Part shown: one piece after another, positions 41,466 through 52,300 of the stretch
Position numbering within the stretch: the stretch's first letter is position 1
How the letters are laid out: the number at the start of each line of letters is the position of its first letter
Assembly (NCBI RefSeq): GCF_018100785.1
Contig: NZ_JAGJEC010000002.1
Coordinates: 868,001 to 932,000 of the forward strand
Direction of reading: 5' to 3'
DNA: 64,000 bases
Origin: Maribacter sp. MMG018
GTDB taxonomy: Bacteria > Bacteroidota > Bacteroidia > Flavobacteriales > Flavobacteriaceae
Program-made: the position numbers and the translations under genes
The notes under the pieces: generated by a model
Told to the model about the DNA's origin: nothing
Databases searched by the model: none
The model's input: the letters and a program-made list of their open reading frames with translations, nothing else

Positions 41466-43538
41466 TTGCCAAATAGATTCCCCAAAATACCCTTATACAG
41501 TAATTTTTCATTCCACCTAACAGCTTTGGTTTTATGCGCGTTATTGTCTGTAAATAAAGTACATACACAAACAGATAGCATTACTAACCTAAAGAAGGAA
41601 ATAGAACTTTTTAGAATAAATAGTGCTAATTATAAAAAAGACACTACCTATATCGCCTTATTGAACAAATTAAGTTGGCAGTCGCGTTATTCCAATACGG
41701 ACACCATGCTCTTATTGGCAAAAGAAGCATATAGGCTTAGCGAACTCATAAATTATGAGAGCGGAAAAATAAAAGGACTCTTAAACAAATCTGGATACTA
41801 CCTCTATACGGGTAAACCGGAAGAATGTATAAAGTATTCGTTACAGATTTTAGAAAAAATACCTAATTGCGAAAATGACCTGAACGCCTTAGAGATATAT
41901 AATCAAATCGGACAGGCCTATTTTATACAGGCCGATTACCCAAATTCCTACAGATCGTTCTCACAATCGATAGAAATAGCGGAGAACACAGAACACACAG
42001 AATTTTTAATTCGTGGAAATCTTAATTTGGGGGTTATGTTCAGTCTACTACATAACTACGAACAAGCTAAAAATTATTTGTTCAAGGGGCTAGAATATTT
42101 TCAAAACTATGACGATGAAGGCCTAAAAGCCAAACTAACTTCCAATCTCGGTTATACCTTGGCACAAATGGGGGAACTGGATGAAGCCGAATCACAATTG
42201 GATTATAGTATTTCTGTTTTTGAAAAACATAAAATTCCCGAATGGCTCTCTTTCGGTTTAACGACCAGGGGTTTTGTTGCCTTAAGCAAAAAGAAGTATG
42301 AAGAAGGAAAGAGACTTTATGAGAAATCGTTGAAAATTCATGAAAACCTAAATGATAAAAAAGGTTATACGGACGCTCTTTTTGGTTTAGCTAAGGCAAA
42401 TCTCGGACTTCATAATTATTCTGTATCCGAAAACTTGGCAAAACAAAGTTTAGATCTGTATTCAAGTATCGGTATTAAACCAGGGAGAGAAGAGTGTTAT
42501 AAATTATTATCGAAACTATACAAAATCGACAAAAAACCTGAATTGGCATTGGAATACATGGAAAAGGCCAATACTTTATCAGATTCCATCGCCAAAGAAG
42601 AAAATAATATCAACATAACCATGTTGAATGCCAGATTACAATTTCAAAAAGAAAAAGAAGCAATAGAAAATAAGAACGTTCATAAAATAGCACAACAAAA
42701 AAGGTATATTCAATTTAGTTTGGTCGCATTATTCGCCAGTATACTTTTAATTGTGTTTATATATCTTGCCCATAGAAGAGTAAAGGGTTTAAATGCGATA
42801 TTGGCCGAGAAAACCAAAATACTTTCGGAAAACAAAAACGAACTTGATCAAATAAATAAAAACCAAGATAAGCTCTTTTCTATTGTCGGCCATGACCTCA
42901 GAGGGCCAATTACTTCATTAAAAAGCTTATTGCATCTTTCTTTGGAAGATAAGGAAGGAGAAAATTATTTTAGAAAATTTGCGCCAAAACTACAGAACGA
43001 TCTAGACCATATACAGTTTACCTTGGACAACCTTTTAAATTGGGGGCAAACCCAAATGAAAGGGGCCAACATTACAATTGGCGAGGTACTGGTCAAAAAA
43101 GAAATAATGGATATAATAGGATTGTTCGACAAAAATCTCTCTGAAAAAAGCATTGAGGTAACTAATGACCTGACCGAAGAAATGTGCGTTCGGTCAGATG
43201 TCAACCATTTTAGTATCATATTCAGAAATTTAATCAGTAACGCCATTAAATTTACACCAGAAAATGGCCATATAGAGATAAAGGCCAAAAACAATAATAA
43301 CACCCTAAAAATATCTGTTAAGGATAATGGCATAGGCATGGATGCAGATACTTTAGATAAAATATGGAACAGCCCAGAACACTATTCCACTTATGGCACC
43401 AATAATGAAAGAGGGACCGGTCTTGGGCTATTGTTGTGTAAAGAAATGGTAGAAAAAAATAATGGTACTATTACTGTAGAAAGTTCTCTTGGTCGTGGTA
43501 CCACTTTTCATGTTACACTCCCTAAAAGGGTACTTTAA
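41466..43538 (+). CDS. TPR-containing sensor histidine kinase (first of a tandem pair)
   Basis: The chain has a signal peptide, about seven TPR-like helical repeats in the periplasm (e.g. IYNQIGQAYFIQADYPNSYRSFSQSIEIAE), one membrane span (FSLVALFASILLIVFIYLA), a coiled coil and a cytoplasmic kinase: H-box FSIVGHDLRGPITS, N-box RNLISNAIKFTPENG, G1 DNGIGMD and G2 GTGLGLLLCKE. No ATG exists upstream of the mature part; TTG 41424 (704 aa) or TTG 41466 (690 aa) must start it. The latter gives a better signal peptide and matches the length of the paralogue downstream. It is a hybrid-less kinase with no response regulator adjacent; the signal is unknown. Confidence 0.88.
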   Translation: MPNRFPKIPLYSNFSFHLTALVLCALLSVNKVHTQTDSITNLKKEIELFRINSANYKKDTTYIALLNKLSWQSRYSNTDTMLLLAKEAYRLSELINYESGKIKGLLNKSGYYLYTGKPEECIKYSLQILEKIPNCENDLNALEIYNQIGQAYFIQADYPNSYRSFSQSIEIAENTEHTEFLIRGNLNLGVMFSLLHNYEQAKNYLFKGLEYFQNYDDEGLKAKLTSNLGYTLAQMGELDEAESQLDYSISVFEKHKIPEWLSFGLTTRGFVALSKKKYEEGKRLYEKSLKIHENLNDKKGYTDALFGLAKANLGLHNYSVSENLAKQSLDLYSSIGIKPGREECYKLLSKLYKIDKKPELALEYMEKANTLSDSIAKEENNINITMLNARLQFQKEKEAIENKNVHKIAQQKRYIQFSLVALFASILLIVFIYLAHRRVKGLNAILAEKTKILSENKNELDQINKNQDKLFSIVGHDLRGPITSLKSLLHLSLEDKEGENYFRKFAPKLQNDLDHIQFTLDNLLNWGQTQMKGANITIGEVLVKKEIMDIIGLFDKNLSEKSIEVTNDLTEEMCVRSDVNHFSIIFRNLISNAIKFTPENGHIEIKAKNNNNTLKISVKDNGIGMDADTLDKIWNSPEHYSTYGTNNERGTGLGLLLCKEMVEKNNGTITVESSLGRGTTFHVTLPKRVL

Positions 43539-43769
43539 AAGTCTCCTACCTTATAAATACTTTGCTTTCTTTTTTAAATCCGTATCATTTATTATTTATA
43601 AGTTAATTAAGTAATAAATAAAAATTCTTAAAATCATATTTCCGACGAAATGCATATTTGAGTCGTTGAAACACACAAAAAATGGCATTTCACAACAATA
43701 ATTACCAATAAAGACACCTTCATATTATTTTCACGTCTTAATTTGATATACGGCAAGGTGTCCCTAAAA

Positions 43770-45839
43770 ATGATTTTATCCTATAATGTACATGTGGCGA
43801 GGCTCTTGTATGTTTTATTATTTCTTCTTTTATGTAACTTTTCGTTTGCTCAACTTTCTGTTAGAGATTCATTAAAACAGGAAATAGTACAATTAAGAAA
43901 GGAAAAAAAGTCTTCTCAAGACACTACTTATATCAACTTACTTCTAGAACTAGCTTTAGAGCAGCGTTTTTACAAATCGGACAGTTTAAGAATATTGTCG
44001 AAAGAGGCACTAAAACTCAGTAACGAACTAAATTATAACATCGGAAAAGCAAAATCTTTTGTTGGATTAGGGACATATAATTCTGACCAAGGAAAGTATG
44101 ACAAAGCCATTGACAATTATAAGGAAGCATTAAATATTGCGATACAATTAGAAGATAAAGATCTACACTTAAAGGCACTTAATTATATTGCAGGAGTACA
44201 TGAATACAAGGGTGATTTTGACCTTGCCTTAAGAGATTATCTTAAAGCCATCGAAATAGGTGAGTCTACGGACAACAAAAAAATGCTTTCTGTTGTAAAC
44301 GAGAACATTGCCAATTTATATCTATCTCAAAAAGATTATAAACAAGCAATGCTGTTTTATGATAAAGTTAAAGACATTAACGAAAGTATCGGTGACCCTA
44401 TAATTATGGCAGAAACCATGAGTAATATGGCCTCTGCCTATGCAGATATGGGGAAATTAGATCATGCCATGTTCAATGTTAACAGTGCCATTAAAATATT
44501 TGAAGACCATAAAATTCTAGATTGGTTGGCGTATGCCTATGATATAAAGGGCAAAACATACCTAAAGCAACAAAAAAACAAATGGGCCATATATTGGTAT
44601 AGACAAAGCGAACTGTTACATAAGGTATTAGAGGACGAAAGGTCTGAAATTTCTATGCTGTACGGTATCGCAAAAGCCAATCTAAATTTAAAAAAGGACA
44701 GTATAAGTGAAGCCTATGCAAAGAAAGCTTATCGAATATCAAAAAAAATAGAGGACTTGACCGGTATTCAAGAAGGTTCAAAAATCTTGTATGAAATAAA
44801 CAAGAACAAAGAAGATTATAAAACCGCCCTAAATTACCATGAAATTTATGAAACGGTAACAAAAGATATTATAGGCAAAGAGAACAAAAAAGGGTTGACC
44901 ATGCTCAAGACCAAAATTGAGTATGAACAACAAAAAGAACAGTTGATCTTGGCAAACGAAAAGGCACTTGCAAAACAGAAGACCTATGTTTACCTAGCAC
45001 TTATTGCCCTTATCATATTTCTGGGAATAACACTTTTGGTCAGAAAAAATGCCAGGGTACAGAAAACCCTGAACAAAGAACTCATATCGAAACAAGAAGA
45101 TCTAGAAAAAAAGGAGGAGAATTTACAGGAAATAAACAACACCAAAAACAAACTTTTTTCTATTATTGGTCACGACTTACGTGGGCCTATCGGAGCTTTT
45201 CAAGCTCTCATAAAACTATTTAAGGAGGGTGAAATGCCCAAAGAAGAGTTTTTAAACCTTGTTCCGAAACTTAAATCGGATATTGACCATATAGCGTTTA
45301 CCCTAAACAACTTACTTTCTTGGGGTCAAACTCAAATGAACGGTTCGGTCACCAAACCGGGAACAACTTCTTTGGAAACCATCGTTCAAGAAAATATTTC
45401 ATTGTTATCGGAAATTGCCAATAACAAATCAATAAAAATAATTAATAGAACAGAAGCCAATACCTTAATATGGTGCGATAGTAACCAATTGGATATTATA
45501 GTTAGAAACCTGATAAGCAATGCCTTGAAATTTACCCCGGAAAACGGTGTAGTAACCATTGGAGCTACAGAAAAAACAAAACATTGGGAAATTTATGTGC
45601 GTGACAATGGCATTGGAATGAACAAGGAAACCCTCGGAAAAATATTTAACAAAACGGGTACGCATAGTACCACCTATGGCACCAATGATGAAAAAGGAAC
45701 TGGCCTAGGCCTTTCTTTATGTAAAGAAATGGTCGAGAACAACAAAGGTCTTATATGGGTAGACAGTGCCCTACATAGAGGATCAAGTTTCTACTTTAAA
45801 TTACCGAAAGCCCAAAATCCGTATAAGAAAACGGCCTAA
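43770..45839 (+). CDS. TPR-containing sensor histidine kinase (second of a tandem pair)
   Basis: The 689-residue paralogue of the preceding gene has the same layout: signal peptide (MILSYNVHVARLLYVLLFLLLCNFSFA region, cleavage near FAQ), periplasmic TPR array, span AYLALIALIIFLGITLL-type near residue 415-435, coiled coil, and kinase with FSIIGHDLRGPIGA, RNLISNALKFTPENG, DNGIGMN and GTGLGLSLCKE. ATG 43770 is preferred over TTG 43743. The 231-bp gap from the first kinase suggests a separate promoter. Its TAA stop overlaps the TAG stop of bshB1 on the other strand by two bases. Confidence 0.9.
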   Translation: MILSYNVHVARLLYVLLFLLLCNFSFAQLSVRDSLKQEIVQLRKEKKSSQDTTYINLLLELALEQRFYKSDSLRILSKEALKLSNELNYNIGKAKSFVGLGTYNSDQGKYDKAIDNYKEALNIAIQLEDKDLHLKALNYIAGVHEYKGDFDLALRDYLKAIEIGESTDNKKMLSVVNENIANLYLSQKDYKQAMLFYDKVKDINESIGDPIIMAETMSNMASAYADMGKLDHAMFNVNSAIKIFEDHKILDWLAYAYDIKGKTYLKQQKNKWAIYWYRQSELLHKVLEDERSEISMLYGIAKANLNLKKDSISEAYAKKAYRISKKIEDLTGIQEGSKILYEINKNKEDYKTALNYHEIYETVTKDIIGKENKKGLTMLKTKIEYEQQKEQLILANEKALAKQKTYVYLALIALIIFLGITLLVRKNARVQKTLNKELISKQEDLEKKEENLQEINNTKNKLFSIIGHDLRGPIGAFQALIKLFKEGEMPKEEFLNLVPKLKSDIDHIAFTLNNLLSWGQTQMNGSVTKPGTTSLETIVQENISLLSEIANNKSIKIINRTEANTLIWCDSNQLDIIVRNLISNALKFTPENGVVTIGATEKTKHWEIYVRDNGIGMNKETLGKIFNKTGTHSTTYGTNDEKGTGLGLSLCKEMVENNKGLIWVDSALHRGSSFYFKLPKAQNPYKKTA

Positions 45840-46552
45840 ACGAGATCATCTAGAGAATTGACTGCTATATACCTTTCTACAGTAAACCCTTCGGCATAAT
45901 CCGTTCCTACCAACCTACCCAGGTCCTTTGCCCTGTATCTTACACTTTCTATAAAAGTTTTACTAGTGATCGGTGTTTCTGGTTCTTTGCTATCTGGATC
46001 ATGAAACTGAGAACCATAGGCCAAAATAGATTCTATTTTAACATCTATAAAATCACTGATGTCCACTACAAAATCTGGTTCTATATTTTTCCATTGAATA
46101 TAATGATAAACCAATTTTGGCCGCCACTTCTCTTGGCTACTTCCGTCCAATTCCGTTTTAATTTTAAGAAGTCCGCTTAAAAAACACGCATCACTCACCA
46201 GTTTACTGCCCTTGCCATGATCTATGTGGCGATCATCAATGGCATTACACAGCACAATCTCGGGCCGATACTTTCGTATCATTTTAATCACTTCTAGTTG
46301 ATGAGCTTCATCATTTGTAAAAAAACCATCCCTAAAACATAGATTCTCCCTTATCTCAAGTCCTAGAATTTCTTTTGAGACAGCGGCTTCTTTGTCTCTA
46401 ATCTCGGCAGATCCCCGAGTACCCAGTTCTCCCCTGGTCAAATCCACCACTCCAACTTTTTTACCATTCGAAATTTCTTTGGCGATGGTTCCTCCTGCAC
46501 CTAATTCCGCATCATCTGGATGTGCGCCAAAAACAAGTATGTCTAATTTCAT
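45836..46552 (-). CDS. bshB1: BshB1: bacillithiol biosynthesis deacetylase
   Basis: BshB1 removes the acetyl group from GlcNAc-malate in bacillithiol synthesis. The 238-residue LmbE/PIG-L fold shows the zinc motif AHPDDAELGAGG (10-21), DLTRGELGTRG (37-47), DDRHIDHGKGS with the third zinc His, and the C-terminal conserved YGSQF and VRYRAKDLGRLVGTDYAEGF that distinguish BshB1 from generic PIG-L proteins. Flavobacteria are known bacillithiol producers. bshA and bshC are not in the window. Tail-to-tail with the second sensor kinase, sharing stop-codon bases at 45837-45838. Confidence 0.92.
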   Translation of the reverse strand: MKLDILVFGAHPDDAELGAGGTIAKEISNGKKVGVVDLTRGELGTRGSAEIRDKEAAVSKEILGLEIRENLCFRDGFFTNDEAHQLEVIKMIRKYRPEIVLCNAIDDRHIDHGKGSKLVSDACFLSGLLKIKTELDGSSQEKWRPKLVYHYIQWKNIEPDFVVDISDFIDVKIESILAYGSQFHDPDSKEPETPITSKTFIESVRYRAKDLGRLVGTDYAEGFTVERYIAVNSLDDLV

Positions 46553-46622
46553 TAATATATAATCATTAAAATATTATGTATGGTCGTTACCATTAAAAAA
46601 CCTTACTATAAATTAGAGCGGT

Positions 46623-47792
46623 TTATGAAACTTTTTCCTTCTTTTTTACAGCGTTGATGGCATATTCTATATCATCGATTAAATCTTCGAGTTCCTCAAT
46701 TCCAACAGAAAAACGAATTAAACCATCTGTAATACCTTGTTTTGCACGTACTTCTGGACTCATAAGAGCGTGAGATGTCTGAGCAGGAGACAAAACCGTA
46801 CTTTCTACACCGGCTAAACTCATAGAAGGCTTGATCAATCGCAGTTTTTTTTGAAACTCCGAAGCATCCAGATAGGATTTTAGTTCAAAAGACAGCATTC
46901 CACCAAATCCTTTCATTTGCCTTTTGGCAAGTTCATGATCTTTATGCGAAGGCAATCCAGGATAATAAACTGCATCTATATCTTGGTGCGAAACCAAAAA
47001 TTGCGCCATTTTAAGAGCATTTTCATTCTGCGCCTTTACCCTGATCCCCATAGTCTTAATACTTCTCTCTAACAACCAAACCGTATAATCGCTTAGGCTA
47101 CCTCCGAAATTTTTTGCCAAATGAAAAATACGATTCATATTTTCTTTACTGGAAGCTACCGCCCCGGCACAAATATCAGAATGGCCTCCCATATATTTTG
47201 TGGCACTATGAATCACGATATCGATACCAAAATCTATCGGGTTCTGATTTACGGGGCTAGCAAAGGTATTATCGATCATTGAGACCAAACCATGTTTTTT
47301 TGCGATCGTGGCCACTCCTTCAATATCTGTTATGGTCAATAAAGGATTAGAAGGTGTTTCTATATAGATAACTTTTGTGTTCTCTTTGATTTTTGATTCA
47401 AAATCCTGTGGGGCCCATCCATCTGTAAAAGAATATTCAATACCATATTTGGAAAACTCCTCTACCACTAAATTATAGGTACCACCATACAAAGTTTGTT
47501 GTAATACGATGTGGTCACCGGCATTTAAAAAAGCGAACAACGAAGTACTTACGGCCGCCATACCACTACCAAAAATCAGCGCCGATTCGGCATTTTCTAG
47601 AGCTGCGATCTTCTTACATAGCCCTTCTTGGTTTGGGGTATTAAAATACCGCGGATACCTTTTAACATCAACATCATCAAACGCATAAGAAGTACTCATA
47701 TATAAAGGGGAAACCGCACCTTTATGAACTTTGTCCTCTAATTCTCCTACGTGCGTACAAACCGTATTCAATCCTTTTCTTTTTGCACTCAT
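46623..47792 (-). CDS. Transsulfuration-type PLP enzyme (cystathionine gamma-synthase/lyase or methionine gamma-lyase family)
   Basis: The 389-residue Cys/Met-metabolism PLP enzyme has the PLP lysine K199 in HSATKYMGGHSD, the phosphate-binding FGSGMAAVSTSLFAFL (74-89), the Tyr in TLYGGTYNL (100-108) and the C-terminal SVGIEELEDLIDDIEYAI. Family members make or cleave cystathionine, or release methanethiol/H2S from methionine or cysteine; residue-level discrimination is not possible by eye. It precedes bshB1 on the same strand (70-bp gap), which would link cysteine supply to bacillithiol, but the pairing may be coincidental. Confidence 0.88.
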   Translation of the reverse strand: MSAKRKGLNTVCTHVGELEDKVHKGAVSPLYMSTSYAFDDVDVKRYPRYFNTPNQEGLCKKIAALENAESALIFGSGMAAVSTSLFAFLNAGDHIVLQQTLYGGTYNLVVEEFSKYGIEYSFTDGWAPQDFESKIKENTKVIYIETPSNPLLTITDIEGVATIAKKHGLVSMIDNTFASPVNQNPIDFGIDIVIHSATKYMGGHSDICAGAVASSKENMNRIFHLAKNFGGSLSDYTVWLLERSIKTMGIRVKAQNENALKMAQFLVSHQDIDAVYYPGLPSHKDHELAKRQMKGFGGMLSFELKSYLDASEFQKKLRLIKPSMSLAGVESTVLSPAQTSHALMSPEVRAKQGITDGLIRFSVGIEELEDLIDDIEYAINAVKKKEKVS

Positions 47793-48061
47793 AACCCTAT
47801 TTATTTTAAGTTTTAAAGGTACAAAATTGATTTAGACTTCTTTTTTTACCCTAAATGTTTTCTTACCGGAAGATCATTGCAAAGCATATGTTATTTTATA
47901 AAAAGGGTTATTCACATTCAATGTCCATCACAAAAAATAAAATACACTACATTAAATATTACAGGAACAACATGATACATTTAATTGATTATTCCCATAA
48001 TTAATTTTGACTCACCTAAAAAAATTATAATTTAAGAACCTCTAAACCAAAATAATCTTAC

Positions 48062-49351
48062 ATGCGTTATCTGTATCTATCTCTATTTGTTGTTGGCATA
48101 CTATTTTCTTCTTGCAAAAATTCTGAAAAAGCAATCGCTAAAAAGACCAGTACGGGTTATCAAGGTCAAGGGGCAAGCCCCGTAGTACCTACGGTAGATA
48201 AACCGGTACAAAAACAATGGAAAGGGATATGGTCATTTGATAAAAAAACATTTTTTACCAATGATTTTGACGGAGCGAGATTAAACGGGGTGGCAGACGA
48301 TGGCAATGACCACTACACTATTTGGATCACTGCCGAAAACACCCCTATTAACGTGAGTCCTTGGTATTCTTTTAAAGTTTGGACAGAACAACCTCGGGAA
48401 ATCACCATAAAATTGACTTACCAAAATTCTAGAAGTAGGTATTACCCAAAAATCAGCACAGATGGTAAAAATTTTAAACCATTGGATAGCCTTGCTTTTA
48501 AAATAATTAACCCAGGAGAGGGTGAATTCGGCATAAAAGCGGCACCGGAATTTGCAGAAATTACCGTGGCTGCCGGTAAAGAGCCTATTTGGATATCGGC
48601 CCAAGAACTATATACATCAAAACGTGTACAGGAATGGGTAGATTCTCTTTCGGCAAAACCTTTCATAACCAATTATGAGATTGGCAGATCACATGAGAAC
48701 AGGCCAATGCAATTAATGGAAATCAAAGAAAACAAGTCGACCAAAAAAGCTTTGATGATTATTTCTAGACAGCACCCGCCAGAAGTAACGGGTTTTTTGG
48801 CAATGAAATCATTTATAGAAACCATTTCTGGAGATAGCGAACAGGCTAAAAGGTTCAGAAACAACTATGACATCTTTGTAGTGCCCTTGATGAATCCGGA
48901 TGGAGTGGACAATGGTCACTGGCGTCATAATATGGGCGGTATAGATCTTAACCGGGATTGGCAAAACTTTAACCAACCCGAAACAAGAAGTGTTAAGGAT
49001 TTCTTGAACAAAAAGAGTGGTGAAGGCTATGAGTTCGTCTTCGGCGCCGATTTTCACTCTACCTGGGACGATATTTATTACCCTATAGATAGTACCGTTA
49101 CCGGAGAAAAAGGCCAGATTGTTTTTGATTGGATAGAAAGCATCTCTAACCGTTTACCACAAAAAAGAACAAACGTAAAACCTTCAAAGAAGACCGTTCC
49201 AACCATGGTTTCAAGAAATTACTTTTATATGAACCACGACATGCCCGCCATTGTTTTTGAATTAGGAGACAATACTCCAAGAGCATTTTTAAAACAAAAA
49301 GGACAAGTAGCTGCCGAGGAAATTATGAGATTACTCTTAGAGAAAGACTAA
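48062..49351 (+). CDS. M14-family metallocarboxypeptidase lipoprotein
   Basis: The 429-residue protein has lipobox FSSC (Cys18), a beta-rich N-terminal domain (about 55-185) and an M14 catalytic domain: zinc ligands H238 and E241 in SRQHPPEVTG, H332 in GADFHSTWDD, substrate-binding residues in GGIDLNRDW (about 292-300) and a general-base Glu in AIVFELGDNTPR. It is anchored to the envelope, so it probably trims peptides outside the cytosol, unlike the cytosolic M14 enzyme near 10 kb. A 269-bp spacer precedes it. Convergent with the CcsBA gene, ending 2 bp away. Confidence 0.9.
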   Translation: MRYLYLSLFVVGILFSSCKNSEKAIAKKTSTGYQGQGASPVVPTVDKPVQKQWKGIWSFDKKTFFTNDFDGARLNGVADDGNDHYTIWITAENTPINVSPWYSFKVWTEQPREITIKLTYQNSRSRYYPKISTDGKNFKPLDSLAFKIINPGEGEFGIKAAPEFAEITVAAGKEPIWISAQELYTSKRVQEWVDSLSAKPFITNYEIGRSHENRPMQLMEIKENKSTKKALMIISRQHPPEVTGFLAMKSFIETISGDSEQAKRFRNNYDIFVVPLMNPDGVDNGHWRHNMGGIDLNRDWQNFNQPETRSVKDFLNKKSGEGYEFVFGADFHSTWDDIYYPIDSTVTGEKGQIVFDWIESISNRLPQKRTNVKPSKKTVPTMVSRNYFYMNHDMPAIVFELGDNTPRAFLKQKGQVAAEEIMRLLLEKD

Positions 49352-49353
49352 TT

Positions 49354-52300
49354 TTATTTCGAAAAATTTACTTTGTAGCGCCAATAGCTCAATGCCCCAA
49401 GTAAAAATACCCCGGCGACCGTATACCATATAAATACAGGGGTAATCACCTGTGAACCACTGGCATAACTATGCAAGCCTACTAGATAAAAGTTGACTCC
49501 GAAATAGGTCATCATAATACTACCAAAGGCAACAACACTTAAAAAGTTGAAGGTCCATTTTCCCCTAAGGCCAGGTACCAAGCGGGTGTGTATAACAAAG
49601 GCATATACCATTATCGAAATTAAGGCCCATGTTTCTTTAGGGTCCCATCCCCAATAACGTCCCCAACTTTCGTTGGCCCATTGACCGCCTAAAAAGTTTC
49701 CTATCGTTAGCATAATAAGACCTACGTTCAATGAAAGTTCGTTAATGATAGTCAGCTCTTTTATATTCAACTCCATCTTCTTTTTATTCTTCTTGGTGGT
49801 CATCAACATAAATAATAACGAGACTACCCCCAAGATCATTCCTACTGTCAGAGGTCCATAACTACCAACAATTACCGCTACATGTATCATTAACCAGTAA
49901 CTATCCAAAACAGGTTGTAGATTGGCAATAGAAGGATCTACCCAACTTTGGTGGGCTATCCATAATAACATAGATGTTACAAATGTCGATGCCGCTATGG
50001 TCATATCACTTTTTCTACCTAACAAAAGTCCCATTCCCATTGTAGCCCAAGACACGTATAGTATACTTTCATAAGCGTCACTCCACGGGGCATGACCAGA
50101 AATATACCATCTAAGTACAAGACCGGCAGTATGCCATAAAAAGAACAAAATAACCACCCCTTTAAAGAAATACACCCCTACCCTCCATATTTCGCGGTCT
50201 TTAAAAATCTGAAAGATCAGGGTGAGAAAGAACAGAATTCCTACTACGGCATAAAATTTATAGAGCCTATTAAAGATGTCCAGTTTATTATAAATTACTT
50301 CGGTATTCACCTTTTTATCGGGTGGCAATACCTCGCTGCCGTGGTTATGCTGATTTTGCTTAAAGGCATCCAATAGTTTGTCCGCCTCCGAATAATCACC
50401 GGTTTGTTTTGCCTTACCAAGGGTCATTAGATAATACGGCATGGCATTTTTTACAAAATTGGCATACAGTGAATCTTGGATCTGATATTGCCCTCCCCTA
50501 AATTCTACGGCAGATATCCATTTGTTATTTTCATCGTTGAGCAAAGGGAATATTTTCACAATATCTTGCCCCAATGCCTGATTTAACAAGCTTAAACGGA
50601 TGTTGGCATCCTTAAAATCTTGTTGAAATTTATTGGGATTGTTCGTTGCTGTAGCCTCTCTAAGAAATGGCTCTAATTTATAGTTCCCCTTGCTATCAAA
50701 AAAATCGGTGGCCTTTACATATTTTTGTCCAGAAGGCACACCAATAATTTTACGTATACTATCATTTTGGGCTTTCTTGTCCAAGGCGATAAACGGCGTA
50801 TTGTACCATACCGCAGGATTCATCATCATAGATAGAAATACCTGGTCAGAATTATAGCCCATGTACGTACTCTTTTGACTAAGCTTTCGTAACAACTCTG
50901 ATGAAAAGGTGTTAATAGGCTTCATTCTACCCCCTTCATCCTGTATAATAAGCTTCCCAAATTTATCGGCATGCTCTTTGGATACCATAGAGGATTCTAT
51001 AATTGAATCTATCTGAAATTTTGTAGGAACCATGCTATGGTCATGTCCATCATCAGCCGTATACTCCTGGGCGTTCATTGAAAAAGTCATCCCTATCAAT
51101 AATACGATAGTGGTTATGACCTTGTTCTTTTTTTCTTTCATCTTTTCTAAAGATTCCGCTAAATCCTTAAATCTTGTCTTACCATAAAACATAATACCCA
51201 TGAGCCCTATATATAATAAGAAATAACCAATATATGTGATCCATGTACCCCAAAAGTCGTGGTTTACAGAAAGTCTTGTGCCTTTCTCATCGGGGTCAAA
51301 ACTAGCTTGAAAAAACCTATAACCCTTATGGTCCAGCACATGGTTCATATAAATATCGTAGTCAAAAGGACGTTCGTCCATTACCGTAATTTTACTCATA
51401 AAAGAAGCATAGGCATTCTCAGTTCCGGGATGTTTTTCCGCAATAAAATCGTTCAGTTTTATAGCAAACGGAAGCTCATGAACCTTAGATCCATAACGAA
51501 GGGCAAAATTTAATCCCCCTACCGAAATCTTATCCGTAAAATTGGTTCCCCCCTTTCCTCCCAACACTTTGATCTCTTTGGTTTCACCGTTACTGGTAAC
51601 CTTCATTACCAAGGCATCCAAATCGATCTCTGATTTTTCAGATTTCGGTATTTCTACCACACCATAACTACCTTGTACCAAAGAATCGGGAATTACGAAC
51701 TGCATATTCGCCGTATTATAAAGAGATCTTAGCTGTAAAGGCTGTAGGCTGTCTTTTACCAGCAAACCTTGAAATTGGTCTGCCATTCTCATAAAATTAC
51801 CATCAAAAGGAGATGTGATCTTATAATCAGAACCCTTGGCGTAAATGTTTATGGCCCCTTGAGTTTCTTTGTTCAATGCAAAAAGAACCCCATGTATACT
51901 GGCCACTTTTCCGTTCTCTAAAAAATGTTCGTGGCGTTGACCGTCCCCTGCTTCCACTATTTTTAAATATGTATTCCCATTCGGATCAGGAATAAGGCCT
52001 TCTTTGGCCCCTTCTATAAAATCGACATAAGAAACAGTAAACGGTTGACCGTTAAAATCACCTTTCCACGGCAGATTAGACTTCATACCCTCGGGCGTTA
52101 CGATCAAGTCGTCCTCTAAGGTCTTTCTTCGTGGTTCCCCATCAATTTCACCCTCTACATGTACCGTTAAATAAGTTTTATCCGAATAAAAAACATTTTC
52201 AGTAGCACCTTCCCTTATGGGCATCATTCCTTCAAAACTGATATAACGTGTTACAAAAGCCCCGATAATGATCAATATCCACGATAAATGCAAGATCAGC

